Notes: generated by a model from the sequence alone, not told the origin. A stretch of 64,000 bases of DNA from Rhipidocladum racemiflorum (GCA_036346355.1 CM070576.1:15483558-15547557); one strand, 5' to 3'. Shown: positions 35,916-47,463, counted from the first letter of the stretch. A program made the numbers and translations.

Positions 35916-37333
35916 CTAGGAGAAGTGCCAATAACACTGATTGTAATGGTGGAACAAGTGATCGTTCCGCCTATGTTCGTAGAGTGGGAATGATGCCATA
36001 CATTTTCTGCATATTACATCACCTGTCAATCTTGTGCGATTTGTTCTTAGACACCGCTCAATCTCTCTTATGAAAGAGCTCCATGGGCGTGCGCAGTGCT
36101 CCCAGCTGCTGACCAATGGGTAGCCTATGCCATACGTCTCTGGGGTGTAAGAAGTAACTTTTTTGTGTGCATTCTGTGGAGTCCTGCCCTCCCATATGGG
36201 CATGCCATCCCGATTTCCGGCGCCCCCTATGTTAATACCACCGGGGTTCCCGGATGGCCTTTGTAATGCGTCAAGGATTTGTTGCGTACTACGGACCTCG
36301 GCCGGCTGCTTCCCCTTATCCTGTACCATTCGAGAGGACGAACCCTCTTTCCCTTCCGGAGACTTGCCGAGACGCCTCCTCTGTTTCAGCTTGTACTCTA
36401 CTATATGGTCCAGGAGGTGTGTGTTGGGCTTCTTGTTATACAACCGAAAACGTGCCCTACAGTCAATGCAGTATGCCCGCTGTGGTGGTTGAAGAATACC
36501 GTATGTGTACTCGGGGTTCGGCTTTTCTGGGAGGTAGTAGCACCACGGCGAGGGTTGCTCTCCCCAGTTATCAAATACGGGAAGTTTGAGATGTGGTTGG
36601 TACGTCTCTGGGTCCACCCAGTTGAAGTACCAGCACCATGCATCCTCGGACAAAGGGCACCGGTAGAATCTTCTGTCCGCTAGATCCTCGTCGCCGGTAT
36701 CAACCACTGCCTGGAGGCCGTGGTCGCACAGTTCGGGGCTTTGCGGTGGCCCCTGAGGAGGATTTTCTTGCCTTGACTTGAGCCATTTTGCAAACTTCTT
36801 TTTGAAGTCCTGTATGCGATGAACTGGTTTAGAATGGGTACTTTGTAGCTGAAACATGAGGCACATGAAACTCACCGATTGGTTGGTCCCTTGCCCACCG
36901 GCCCTTAACTCCGGTCGATCTAGGTAGGGGACATATCCCGGCGGCCTCTCCCACCGTGTGAAGTTCTCAGGCGAAGTGGGGTAGGCGTCGTGGCAGTTGT
37001 AGAGAAATTCGTAGTCACGTCGTTCCGGCCCGTCGATCCATTGGAAAAAGCAACAACGGTCCTCATCCTAAAAAAACAAATAACGATGCATGAAATGGTA
37101 GTGTTACTCTAATTTGTATGGACATCATTTGGTTTACCCCGAAGCCGCGAGCACAACAGTAGTGAGCGCGGGCGGCCGTATCTCCGTGCGTAGACTGCGT
37201 AACCTTCGCTACCAGGTTGCAGTCACATTTCGGGCGTGGCAGCTCCGGCAGAACTGGGGCGTCAACGCTACTCTCATCCGGGTATTGGGGGGGTTAGCCT
37301 TCGCTTGCTGAAGAGGCGACGGTAGAACGACAT
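35916..37333 (-). CDS. MULE cargo gene: GRF-like / paired C-x2-C-x13-H-x3-H zinc-finger protein
   Basis: Probable start ATG at 37333. Exon 1 runs to a GGG|GTAAAC donor at 37138 and exon 2 from a TTTTTAG acceptor at 37067 to the stop at 35916, open for 384 codons. Exon 1 ends with C-D-C (37227-37219) and AARAHYCC, and exon 2 opens with DRCCFFQWIDGPE; together these form a GRF-type zinc motif. A second GRF-like motif lies at 36728-36610 (CDHG, RRFYRCP, CWYFNWVDP). Then come two matched motifs, CIDCRARFRLY...HLLDH (36470-36405) and CRKCMASFPLY...HLFHH (36011-35946). A run of seven G (+ strand, 37287-37293) breaks exon 1 by one base. GRF motifs bind nucleic acid in known proteins; function here is unknown. 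Confidence 0.7.
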
Positions 37334-37766
37334 CGTGGCCTACTGTGTGTGGGGGGAAAACAGACTAAAGTTTATTGAAGTTCTGGCAGTGTGATGCACA
37401 TATCTCTCCCTCGTTGGGTTTATAAAGAGCTGGCGAAGGGGCAGCCAAAGGAGAGTCTCGCGGACTTCAGAGTAGTTCAAATCCGCGAGCATCGGATGCT
37501 TCTGCAGCTTCTAATGACATGAGCCTGGCTATGCCCACAGCTTTAGACAGGGAATCTCTGCCATAGCTGGCTTTTGGCAGCATTATGCAGCTGATATGAC
37601 AAAGGCTGGAAAAGTTGATATGACAAAAGCTGAAAAAGTAATAATGACACGCGGTTGATATGACTAAAGATGACAGAAATATATAATAGACCACGTATAT
37701 GAGAAAGTACACAAAATAGATGGTAAAACATAATAGGACAAAGTACCCAAAAATAACGCACATCCT

Positions 37767-40439
37767 AATCCTGATCACCCCCCGGTGGTGGATCCTGACC
37801 CTGACCCCTAGCTCTCCTTTGCCGACGCGCCGAAGGGGGTGCATCATCGAGAGGTCGTGGGCGAAGCACCATGACAGTCCCTTTGGCCGTAGTCCGAAGG
37901 GCTGTACCGAACCGCTGGGCGACGCACGCGAGGAGGCAACGTGTCTGGAGGAGGCTGCGTGATCTGCGTGGCTGGAGGAGGCGGCGTGTACTGCGTGGCT
38001 GGAGGATACTGCGTGAACTGAGCCCCCCGCGAAGAATCGATCGGGTCCAGAGTCGTGATGCCGTGCCTGACTGGGTGTCCGAAGTAGAGGCATGTCCTAG
38101 GAGGCCTACAGTACAGATATTAACATTTAATTATAATGAGAAGATTAGATTCGAAACGAGATCAACTGAATTTTTATCGGCTTACCGGGTGTGGGGACCA
38201 TGCTAGGCCCGCGTGCTGGCACCTGCCAACTGGATCCTCTAGCCGTGCCTGGAGCTGGAGGCACCTGGGTGTGGAAGCTGGATCCTGGCTGTAGTGGTGG
38301 TCGAGAAGGTGGTGTCGAGGAGCTGAGCCCGGGTGGCGGCCTGGACGAGGTGCCAGCCGAAACAGTCGGGGCTGGGGCCTGCCAAGCAGCACCAATCTCC
38401 ACGATCCGTCGGGACTGCAGCTCCACACGCCCCATGGCCTCTGATAGCTGGTCCAGTGTGAAAATGATCCCCTGCTGCAGCCTAGATAGAAAGTCAGTGG
38501 CATGCTGGTGCAAGTCCCTCGCCTCGTCCACCTATCACGTACAAACAAACGATAAACATAACGACATAGCATTGAAATTACAATTGCATTAATGAGTAAA
38601 AATACAACGAGACTTACCATCTGTGCAGTGCCACTCCTGCATGGCTCCAGTACAAGTCTGCGACGCTAGGAGCAAACATCTGGGCCGGCTGCTCCTCGCG
38701 TAGGAGACGAGTACGGGTCCGGGGCACGTACCAGGACAAGTACTCCTGGTAGGAGGAGGAGTCGTAGGGCATGACCTCCTCGACAACGTCCTCCAGCGCC
38801 CCCTCCCACTGCGCAATCCACGGCGCCATCCTCTGCAGCAAGGTCACCATAGACTTCTTGGGTCCCTGGGTGGAGTACCTGCATAAAAGACCTCATTATT
38901 ACAAATATATCGTAAGCACTTAGCATACATGTAGTGGCGAGTAACTCACGAGTGCACTTTCGCCGGCACGCGTTCCCCCAAAGGAACAGGGACCACCTGG
39001 CGTAGTTCGAACTGCCTGAGGACTCGGTGCGACGCGTAGTCCTCTAAGAAGATGTCGAAGATGAGCTTCCTCCTCGTCATCCGAAGCCTGCTTTGTTCCT
39101 CAGTGTACAATGACAGCCCCACCGCAGCTCTCTCTCCTACACGCTCGTCGCTGTAAGGGTCCCAGACGACCTGCCCCTCCCTCAGGTGGTCGAAGGCCTC
39201 CGTGAAGGAGAGGTACGCCGCACGTACCTGCAGACCTGCCCACTGTGGCTGCAAGAGTAGAAATAACTGTAAGCACATGGCATTGAAATTACAATTCCAT
39301 CAATGAGTAAGAACATGTACCCGTCGCCTGGTCCAGAGCGAGCCCATCGTCGGTCGGTCCAGCGCATCACCGCCGTACATGTCGGGGGTGTAGTGTCGTG
39401 GGTCGACGTGGGGTCGACCCACGGAGAAGCGCTCGAATGACCAAAGCTGAAGAAGCAGTGGCATCCCGGTAAGATTGGGGTTCCTGCCTTTCTTCACACA
39501 CGCGTCGCAAAGGGCGCGGTACGTGGAAGCAAGAACCGCCGAACCCCAGGATACATGCGGTACGTCTTCAGGCTCCGAGTCCGCAATAGCCCGTGCGTAG
39601 GATATCCAACGCGTGTCCACGGTGTCGCCGTGACTCGACGTGAACATCACCCAGCCGAACAACCAAAGCAGATAGGCCTCAAGGTGCCTAGCAACCTGGT
39701 AGTCGGTGGGCTGGGCCGCCATCCGATGCACCTGCGACAATTGAAAGAGTGTGATATCACGTTAATGCTATGCAAAGCTGGAGTAACATAGTAATATGTA
39801 CAATCACTAACCTCGAACTGCGCCAACCACCTCCTCGATGGCCCGTGCTTTGCGCCTATCAGTAGATGTGGGTCGACCTCCGCAACCCCGGCGAAGCGCG
39901 CCTGCAAGTCCGCGTCCCACCCAGCAAGAGTCACTGAGGGTCCGTTCGGTGCCCCGGCGATCGGCAATCCAGTGAGCATGGCGACGTCCTGCAGCGTCAC
40001 CGTCACCTCCCCGAAAGGCAGGTGAAAAGTGTGCGTCTTCGGCCTCCAGCGGTCGACCAAACACGCTAGCAGCGAGCTGTCGTACGGGAAACGCCGCGAC
40101 CGCTGCGGGTCGTCACCCTCGGCCTGTGGGTCGTGCTCACCGAGGTCGGCAGCTGAACCCTCCACCATGCGGACTAGCGGAAGGAGCCGACGCGTGCCGG
40201 CCCTAACGACGAACAACAGAGTTGAATCAATTGAATGTCATGAACACTAATTATACGAAAAATGTAACATGTACAAGTACTGCAACTAACCTGGTGTGGA
40301 AGCGAGGTTCGACGCACCATGCCTTATTAGGCACACGAATCCGCAGTAAGGCCAACTTTTCATTCCCCTGTGTCGTGTGGACGTGCGCACGGTGCCGCGC
40401 ATCCAACACAGGGTCCAGGAGTGAGTCGACCTGCTCCAT
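37767..40439 (-). CDS. Plant mobile domain (PMD) protein, MULE cargo gene
   Basis: Exons inferred from splice signals: 40439-40291 (MEQVDSLLDPVLDARHRAH), 40202-39812, 39730-39321, 39249-38951, 38877-38619, 38530-38185 and about 38105-37767. Exon 2 holds the PMD signature: LLACLVDRWRPKTHTFHLPFGE, EVTVTLQDVAMLTGLPI and GPSRRWLAQF. Exon 3 has HLEAYLLWLFGWVMFTSSHG and WGSAVLASTYRALCDAC. Exon 5 contains WIAQWEGAL and YLSWYVPRTR. The C-terminal exons are Pro/Gln-rich and the last frame is uncertain after about 37850. PMD genes (MAIN/MAIL family) act in the nucleus in gene silencing and genome stability, and transposon-borne copies are known in MULEs. Each inferred exon is open, unlike the neighbouring transposase. 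Confidence 0.75.
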
Positions 40440-40499
40440 CCCTGCACATAGAAATGTTTCAACATAAATCATACTCCACAACGTACGGCAAACACGACA

Positions 40500-40745
40500 T
40501 ATATGAATAAAAGTACACAACTTTTATGAATAAAAGACATGAAGGTTGAACATAAATAAAAGTGCACAACATGTGAGAAACACAACATATATGAATAAAA
40601 GACATCCAATCGCGTCAATATTACAATACATATATGTATAAAAGACATAAGGGGTGAACATAAATAAAAGTAAACAACATGTGAGAAACACAACATATAT
40701 GAATAAAAGACCCAATCGCGTCAATATTACAATAAAAGACATCAA
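40500..40745 (+). repeat. 108-bp tandem repeat between PMD and mudrA genes
   Basis: Two full copies (40549 and 40657) of a unit with aacatgtgagaaacacaaca and aatcgcgtcaatattacaat, plus a partial copy before them. It covers the spacer upstream of the PMD start and downstream of the transposase stop, so it may include the PMD promoter. Confidence 0.8.
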
Positions 40746-40803
40746 ACGTGCATATAATTACATATTTCGATACATAGCCACCACCACGTTCAGATCCTAC
40801 ACC

Positions 40804-43526
40804 CTACTTGCACTGGTTTGCCTTGTGGCCATACTCGCCGCACTCAGAACACCTCCTAAGAGGGCCACCCACTTCAGATTCATCCATGTCGTTGCGAATG
40901 CGCCTAGTCTGTGGACGACCAGACTGCCCTTCCGCACACCTCCGCAAGATTGGATCCGGCAAACAGACGCGCTCATCTCTGTTAATCGCGGTGAAATCAC
41001 CGTGTGCACGAAAACCACGAAAATCACCCGACCAGGTATGGACAACATGATCCTTCAAGTAGAAAGGGGACATGTATTGCGACGTGTTCATCCCAATTTG
41101 CCCTGGCGGCCATCACGTGTGAGCAAGGAATATGGAGAAGTCTTGGCTTATTGCAGGTGCATTCACACCATCCAGATGCCCCTTGGCCTAGATTAACCTC
41201 GTGCGTAATAACCGCTGTGTCCGTTCCCAATCCCCTTTTGCACCGAAGAGTCACCTCGAAGCAGTATTCAGTGACCCCGTAGCTACGCACCATATGCTGC
41301 TGAGCTTTCATGGTTCGTTCCTCCATGTAGGTCATCATCTGCGAACATACGGCGTTTGCAATGTCGAGGCATGAAGTACCGCTTCCGCATGCCTTTTCTG
41401 GTAGTAGGCAACGATGCCGTGCAACATGCCTTCAAGGATGGCCACAAGCGGTAGTGGACGCAGGCCTCGGATGGCCCAATTGTAAACCTCGGCTATGTTC
41501 GTTGTCATCACGCCAAACCTGTTCAACGCATAACAGTTTAGAACAACAACCCAAATTGTTCAACGGTGTTTTGATATTCTAATGTACCATACTAACCTGG
41601 CGCCTCCGGTGTCATGGAGCAATGCCCACTTCTCAAGAGGCTCAGCCTCTATCCAGTGCAAGAAACACTTTAATGTTCCTTGACGTTCGTCTCCTCATAT
41701 TAGGAGGATCGAGCTCCTCAAGGGGTGTAAGTCTTTTGGGTGGGCATTCGTTCGGCGTAGGTGGTTGCTTCTTCATCTCTTCAATATGCGCACTGGTGTG
41801 CTTATCCAACTCGGCAAATAGCGCGTTGAACTTACGTGCCTGATTCTGCTTGCATAACCTCTTAAACAGGTTCATCAGTTTCTTGCTTTTGAACTGCCTG
41901 AAGAAATTGGCACCCAAATGTCTCATGCACCACCTGTTCTGCAAGTCAGGCCATGAAAATGGTTCATCTCGATCCTCCTGTAGAGTCTTAATTGCCGAGA
42001 GGATACCTTTGTGACGATCATGAATGATGCACATCTTTGGGCGATCACCAACTACCCCCACCTTCAGGATATGCGAAAAACCACAGCCAGCTATCCCGAT
42101 TCTCACCCTCAACAAAAGCAAAGGCCAATGGAAGTATGTGGTTGTTCGCATCAATTGCAATGGCTATTAGAATCTACCCCTTGTATTTTCCAGTCAAAAA
42201 TGTGCCATCAACACAAAGCAATGGACGTTAGTACCTGAATGACGCAATGCAAGGCCCCAATGAAAAGAAAACACGACGAAATGTACAGATCCTATTTGCA
42301 TCTGCTTCGCTTTCTTTGAAAGCGGTGTATGTGCCAGGATTGGTTTGCTTCAATACTTCAAGCACACGAGGTAGGTTGCAATACGAAGCCTCGTATGTGC
42401 CAAACCTCTTCTCTAATGCTTTCTGCTTCGCACGCCAGGCCATGGAGTAGCTTATCTGATACTTAAATGTTTGTAACATTGCTTTCTGAATATACGAACA
42501 CTCGATATCCCGCTTCTCAATGATTTCATTAAACATCACGCTAGCTATTACAGCCGCATTCAAGTTACGGTGTTTGACAAGAACATTTTCTAGTCTGCAT
42601 GTGTGCTCGTCCACTCTTGATGCAATCCAATACGTCTCACACTTCGGCTTGTAGGCATGTACTCGAAATTCACAACCATCGATTACGCACTTCACTGTGT
42701 ACTTATCTGGGCTAGACAGGACAACCCGAAACTCTCTTTGCAGCGATAGTGCCCACAAGCTCACTGCCAACTTCAATTCAGAATTGTTCGGGAACATTTG
42801 ATTCAACCGAATGGCACCAGTACCATACTCACAATGCGAGTCATGGCCCCACAAAGCTTCCATACCAGCTTTGTTCTGCCTGTTCCATTCATCGGGGATG
42901 GGTACCTCCGCTGAGCCAGTACTACCATGCATTTCATCATCTTCCTCCCGTTCGTCATCTTCGCCGATGGTATCGACAGGGTCCAACATTTCGGCTTCCT
43001 CTTCTGTCGCCATGCGGTCCACCCAATCCAATTGATCCATAAGTTGATCGATATCCTCCCCTTCATCAGCCCGACCTGCTGCGCTTGCTGCATCCATGTG
43101 ATCATCCCCCGCTGCTGCCTCAACCGACACCGCTGGCTGAACTTGTTCAGCTGTAGCCGATGTGCTGCTCTCGCTCACACCAGTAGTACTCACCTCTTCC
43201 CTAGGGCAAGCTTGCACCAGCATCACACATTCGAGGCTAGATCCCTTGCACCACCTTAACCATTTCTACCACAACTGTGTTCGATCTACTGTCTTCAACT
43301 CCCGCACAGTCGGGTCACCCTTGCTACGCGTGTATACGATTTGAATGATAACAGAATAAACACTTGGATCCAGGGAAAAAAATTGGGTCAACCAAAGTTT
43401 TATATCACGAATGCTAACAATATCGGGGGACAAGTGCTCAGCCATGGTGACCGCAAAGCAGCTTAAATCCACTCCATTCTGCCCAATTTTTACTTCCCCA
43501 TCGCCATAATATACCCTGAATTTCAC
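40804..43526 (-). pseudogene. mudrA: MULE transposase (mudrA type), with stops and frameshift
   Basis: Cuts at the MULE TIRs in the nucleus. The N-terminal region starts at 43526 (MKFRVYYGDGEVKIG). An in-frame TAG at 43268-43266 interrupts it, with good coding either side. The MuDR DNA-binding domain is at about 42800-42630 (LWALSLQREFRVV, CKW-type GCEFRVHAYK). The transposase core begins with a TAA at 42230, then RPLLCVDGTFLTGKYKG (first catalytic Asp at 42209), a TAG at 42176, then a frameshift near 42110. The second Asp sits in MCIIHDRHKG (42019). RFGVMTTNIAEVYN follows near 41520. The SWIM finger is CEC...PCSH at about 41210-41150 and a CCHC knuckle (CSECGEYGHKANQC) ends the protein. Three stops and a frameshift make it inactive as read. 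Confidence 0.9.
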
Positions 43527-43839
43527 TGGTTTCCGACATCACTGCGACGACATAGACAAAATAAATTTATGCATCCCTACTAAAATGTAAAATCTGTACC
43601 GTAAATTGAACAACGATATTAACTATCGGGATATCGATACTATAATATTATAATAATATAGCGCACGTATAACATGGCTATTTGCTACTAATATGCAATG
43701 TTCAGAAAAATCGGCCGATTAGCCGATTAACTAGCCGATTAGCTAGTGATCGAAGCCCTAAAGATTCTATTTTTTTCCTTACGGTCAAAAAACTGGGCAT
43801 AACGATTAATCGGAATTAATCAGGTCTAACTAATATCAC

Positions 43840-44005
43840 TACTCTAGATTAAACAACTAGAATCGCTATTCTAAATTGTACTGCTCTAGATCGCTACTAT
43901 AAATTGTACTACTCTAAATTGCGCTACTCTAGATCGCTACTCTAAATTGCGCTACTCTAGATCGCTAATCTAAATTACATTACTCTAAATCGCTCTCTAC
44001 ATTGA
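43840..44005 (+). repeat. Short tandem repeat (CTCTAGATCGCTACTCTAAATTG)
   Basis: Five to six imperfect copies of a unit with ctctagatcgctact and taaattg, upstream of the transposase start on the - strand. Confidence 0.85.
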
Positions 44006-44036
44006 AAAATACGAAATTAAACAAAGTTGCGATGTT

Positions 44037-44245
44037 ACCTCCTCTTTTTTCTTCTCCTCCTCTTCTTCTTCTTCTCCTCTCTTCTTCTCCTCCTCCTCCT
44101 CCTCTTCTTCTTCTTCTCCTTCTCCTCTCTTCTTCTCCTCCTCCTCCCTCTCCTTCTCCTTCCTCTCCATCTCCCTCTCCCTCTCCCTCCTCTCCCTCTC
44201 CCTCCTCTCCCTCTCCCTCTCCTTCTCCCTCTCCCTCTTCTCTTC
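44037..44245 (+). repeat. Polypyrimidine (CTT/CTC)n tract
   Basis: 200 bases of almost pure C/T on the + strand. On the - strand this is a GAA/GAG tract in the likely promoter or leader of mudrA. Open frames here are artefacts. Confidence 0.9.
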
Positions 44246-44325
44246 CGGCAGCGGGCGCTCTCTGTTGTTTTGAAACGGTGGGGCAGCAGAGATCGATCGA
44301 TCGATCTCAGGGCTTTTTTTTACCG

Positions 44326-44652
44326 AGCAAGTTTCGCCGCACCATTTGGCGAAGACCTATTTTCGCCAAATGGTATGGCGAAAATAGGGTCTTCGCCATA
44401 CCATTTGGCGAAAATAGGTCTTCGCCATACCATTTGGCGAAAATATCCTTGATACCCGTGTAGCAGCTTAATTGCGGCGGTTAGGGTATTGTCGCCGAAC
44501 CGTGTGGCGAAAATAGGGTATTCGCCACACGGTTCGGCGAAAATAGTGTATTCGCCGTACAGTTTGGCGACCACGCATTATTTTTGCAATTTTTTTTTCC
44601 GAGTATTAAAAACGCAATTCAGTTTAAAAAAAGTATTATTTAAAAAAAATTC
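44326..44652 (-). repeat. MULE right terminal inverted repeat with TTCGCC/GGCGAA hairpin array
   Basis: Inverse of the left TIR over the outer 190 bases. 44330-44575 holds the same foldback units, here with core variants such as ccaaatggtatgg and cacacggttcgg. Confidence 0.9.
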
Positions 44653-44661
44653 AATACACTG
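44653..44661 (+). repeat. Target-site duplication of the MULE, right copy
   Basis: AATACACTG, identical to 34661-34669. Confidence 0.9.
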
Positions 44662-44668
44662 GCTACGC

Positions 44669-44692
44669 GAGAGAGAGAGAGAGAGGAGGGGC
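44669..44692 (+). repeat. (GA)n microsatellite
   Basis: gagagagagagagagag run just outside the MULE. Confidence 0.9.
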
Positions 44693-44708
44693 AAGGATAT
44701 ATCTTATA

Positions 44709-44967
44709 CTCCCTCCAGTCTAGTAATATCTGTCGTTTTGGACATCGATACGGTCTTCAAAACACAACTTTGACTGCTAATTTTTATTATAATATATTTA
44801 AAAACCCAATAAAATTATAATATTATGAAAGTACTTCTCGAGACAAGTCTACACATATAATTTTTATGTATCCAATTTAAATATTTAAAAATATATTGTT
44901 AGTCAAAGTTTCGGAAGTTTGCCCATCATTATATCCAAAACGACAGGTATTACCAAACCGGAGGGAG
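44709..44967. mobile_element. Stowaway-type MITE (Tc1/mariner)
   Basis: CTCCCTCCAGTCTAGTAATA at the left and the inverse ending accaaaccggagggag at the right form TIRs with the conserved CTCCCTCC start. TA precedes the left end. The right flank is GA, so one target base appears mutated. The interior (about 260 bases in all) is AT-rich and non-coding. Confidence 0.85.
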
Positions 44968-45283
44968 GACCAGCATGGGAACAGTGTACGAGGGAGCAAC
45001 GCTAGCTTACTGTGCTGTCGTCTGAATGGCACCGAATAGACCCCGGAACATCTGCGAGGAAGAAAATCGGGAGGAATTTTCAATTGATAAGGGGCTTTCG
45101 CGCATCACATTCATCTTTGTTTCGTAGAAATATTAAGCTCGGCAGTTGTCTAGTGTTGACCAGTACACTCAGTCCATCAAGCTGTTAAATTACAAAGCCG
45201 TTACGGTAAGATTGATTAAACTTGCAGTGTGTCGTAACAACAAAACAATCCTAGCCATCGAGATGATGCTTCATGTTCCCTTC
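44968..45283. other. Short intergenic stretch
   Basis: Nothing recognised between the MITE and the copia target duplication. Confidence 0.3.
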
Positions 45284-45288
45284 GATTT

Positions 45289-45509
45289 TGTTAGACAACC
45301 TCGCTATCGAATAGTCCGGGGTTGCCTAATAGATCTAAACTGGAGAATAGAGAGAGAGGGAGAGAGACACAATATGAGGAGGAACTGCTCTGCTTTATTA
45401 TTCTCATTGTTTGTGTGTACAAAAGGGGTAGCCCCTGCCTCCTATATATAGCGGTTCTGCTAGAGATAAGGAAGAGTCCATAAGAGATAGGAAACAGAGT
45501 TTCCTAACA
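45289..45509 (-). repeat. Copia 3' LTR
   Basis: Ends TGTTAG and CTAACA. On the inner side the - strand reads CCAAGGGGGAG, the polypurine tract. The outer 90 bases differ at several sites from the 60644 copy and the rest is nearly identical. Confidence 0.95.
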
Positions 45510-45755
45510 CTCCCCCTTGGACTCTTTCCAGCGAAATGCATATGCCTCATCAAAACTCCAGAAAAACCTAGTGGGAAATACTTGGAGAAAGAGTACATAG
45601 CATACGCTTGCTGTGTTGCACGGATTGCCTCGTCAAAAACTTTATGTAAGAAAACTTCAATGAAAAACTTACTTAAGGAAAAGAGTACAATCCACCCAAA
45701 CTTTAATGTTAATCTTCTAGATTCACGTTGGGTACTCAAACTTCATGTTTGAGAT

Positions 45756-46267
45756 TTATGTAGGAGTATGTGAAAATTCTCCCCCTGAAATCTGCACTTC
45801 TCTAAGTCTCATCATCCCGATTCCTTTAATGCATCTTTCAAAGGAAGATGCCGGGAGTGACTTAGTGAACAAATCTGCGAGATTTTCACATGACTTAGTA
45901 TGCATTATTTTTATCTCGTTCATCTTATGCATTTCATGAGCATAAAAGAACTTGGGGTTGATATGCTTTGTAAGATTACTCTTCACATACCACATTTGCA
46001 CTTGAGCAACACAAGTTGCATTATCTTCATAGATAATGGTGGGGGTTTGTTCCATATTCAAACCACATGACTTCTGGATGTGGTGAACCATTCTTCGAAG
46101 CCATGCACATTCTCGAAAAGCTTCATATAATGCAATGATTTCTGAGTGGTTTGTCGACGTCGAGACAAGAGTCTACTTAGACGACTTCCAAGATATTGCA
46201 GTTCCACCACAAAGGAAAACATACCCGGTTTGTGACTTACCAGTATGCGGATCACGACGGTATCCAA
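45756..46267 (-). pseudogene. Copia RNase H
   Basis: Degrades the RNA of the RNA:DNA hybrid during reverse transcription. 46267-46058 and 46091-45756 carry the copia RNase H pattern: SEWFVDVE-like traces, then IIYEDNATCVAQ, KHINPKFFYAHEM and SCENLADLFTKSLP at the C terminus. The final region (FERCIKGIGMMRL) precedes the polypurine tract. A frame break falls near 46080. It continues the RT segment to its right. Confidence 0.85.
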
Positions 46268-46357
46268 AGATCGGCATAGCCAACCAAATTCAATTCATTG
46301 TTTTTACGTAAAACAAGCCAAGATCTTTGCTTCCTTGGAGGTAACGGAAGATGTCCT

Positions 46358-47463
46358 TCACCCCTTTCCAATGCCTTTTGGTGGGTTACGCAGACCGCAC
46401 CGTGCTAGCAAATTCACAAATGACGCAATGTCCGGCCTAGTGCTATTCGCAAGGTACATAAGTGCTCCAATTGCACTCAAATATAGGAATTCTGCTCTCA
46501 GGACTTCCTCCCCCTCTTCTCTAGGCCTGTACGGGTCTAGGTCTGCTTGGAGTGACCTTCCGACCATTGGGATCTTTGCGGGGTATGCTTTCTCAAAACC
46601 AAATTTCTCTAACACTTTCTGCGTGTAGGATGATTGGTGTACCAAGATTCCGCCTTGGACATGTTCAAGCTGCAAGCCTAAACAGAACTTGGTTTTACCC
46701 AAGTCTTTCATTTCAAACTCAGATTTCAAGTATGTGCATGCTTCTTCAATTTCTTCATTCGTCTCAATGATGTTCAAGTCATCTACATAGACGGAGCTTA
46801 TACAAAATCCATTCGGGGATCGTTGTATAAACACACATGGACAATCTTCGCTGTTTGTGTAGCCTTTCTTGCAAAGAAAGTCACTCAAGCGATTGTACCA
46901 CATTCTTCCCGATCGCTTGATCCATACAGTGATTTCTCCAATTTCACACTTTATAGGTTTCTGTTTGCTCTGTCTTGGTTTGGGATAGGGATACCTTCTG
47001 GTATTTTCATGTATATCTCCGAATCCAAGTTTCCATACAAATATGCTGTGCAACATCCATTAGCTTCATTCTCAACTTCAAGTTGACTGCCATTTGAGAT
47101 TAAGTATCTAAAGGTAATTCCTCCCATGACCAGAGAATAGGTTTCTTCATAATCAACCCTAGGACGTTGAGTGAAACCTTGAACAACAAGCCTTGCAATG
47201 GTTGTTGCTTTATTCATAGATTCTCCAATTATTACAAAATTTATGGCCATTTCGTCATGGGGTGCTTCATGCACTTCTACTTGCTCTTCACTGCTATTTC
47301 CCATTCCAGGAGCAAGTTCCTTTAGTTTTTCTCCGCCAATGTGTGCGCACACATTATTTTCGGCGGCTTCTTCCAATGGAAGGTTCAGATCTGGAATTGC
47401 CTTAATCACAGGCTTCTTTCCAGTGCCAGGTCTCAACTGGCTCCCCTTCTTGCTTTGGGGCAT
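46358..47463 (-). pseudogene. Copia reverse transcriptase
   Basis: Copies element RNA to DNA. 47463-46951 holds the RT start (ARLVVQGFTQRPRVDYEET, then MDVVTAYLYG-like NGCCTAYLYGNLDSEIYMKIPEG). 47056-46358 carries WYNRLSDFLCKKGY, the catalytic YVDD in SVYVDDLNIIET at about 46770, GKTKFCLGLQLEH and GALMYLANSTRPDIASFVNLLAR. Frame shifts occur near 47050-46950. The catalytic loop is intact but the polyprotein is not continuous. Confidence 0.9.

Larger units (their letters stand above)
34670..44652 (-). mobile_element. Complete Mutator-like element (MULE), 10.0 kb, carrying cargo genes
   Basis: Starts GATTTTTTTTAAATAATAC and ends in the inverse (right end read inward: GAATTTTTTTTAAATAATAC). The inverted repeats extend about 190 bases or more and are flanked by the 9-bp duplication AATACACTG. 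Genes on the - strand, from right to left, are a mudrA-type transposase, a plant-mobile-domain gene and a zinc-finger gene. The transposase has stops and a frameshift, so this copy likely needs another source of transposase. Confidence 0.95.

Noticed and set aside
36163..36683. Three overlapping + strand frames up to 134 codons
   Set aside because: Antisense to the zinc-finger gene, whose - strand frame carries the conserved Cys/His motifs.
44002..44463. Ser/Pro- and Leu-rich frames
   Set aside because: Product of the polypyrimidine tract and the MULE hairpin array.
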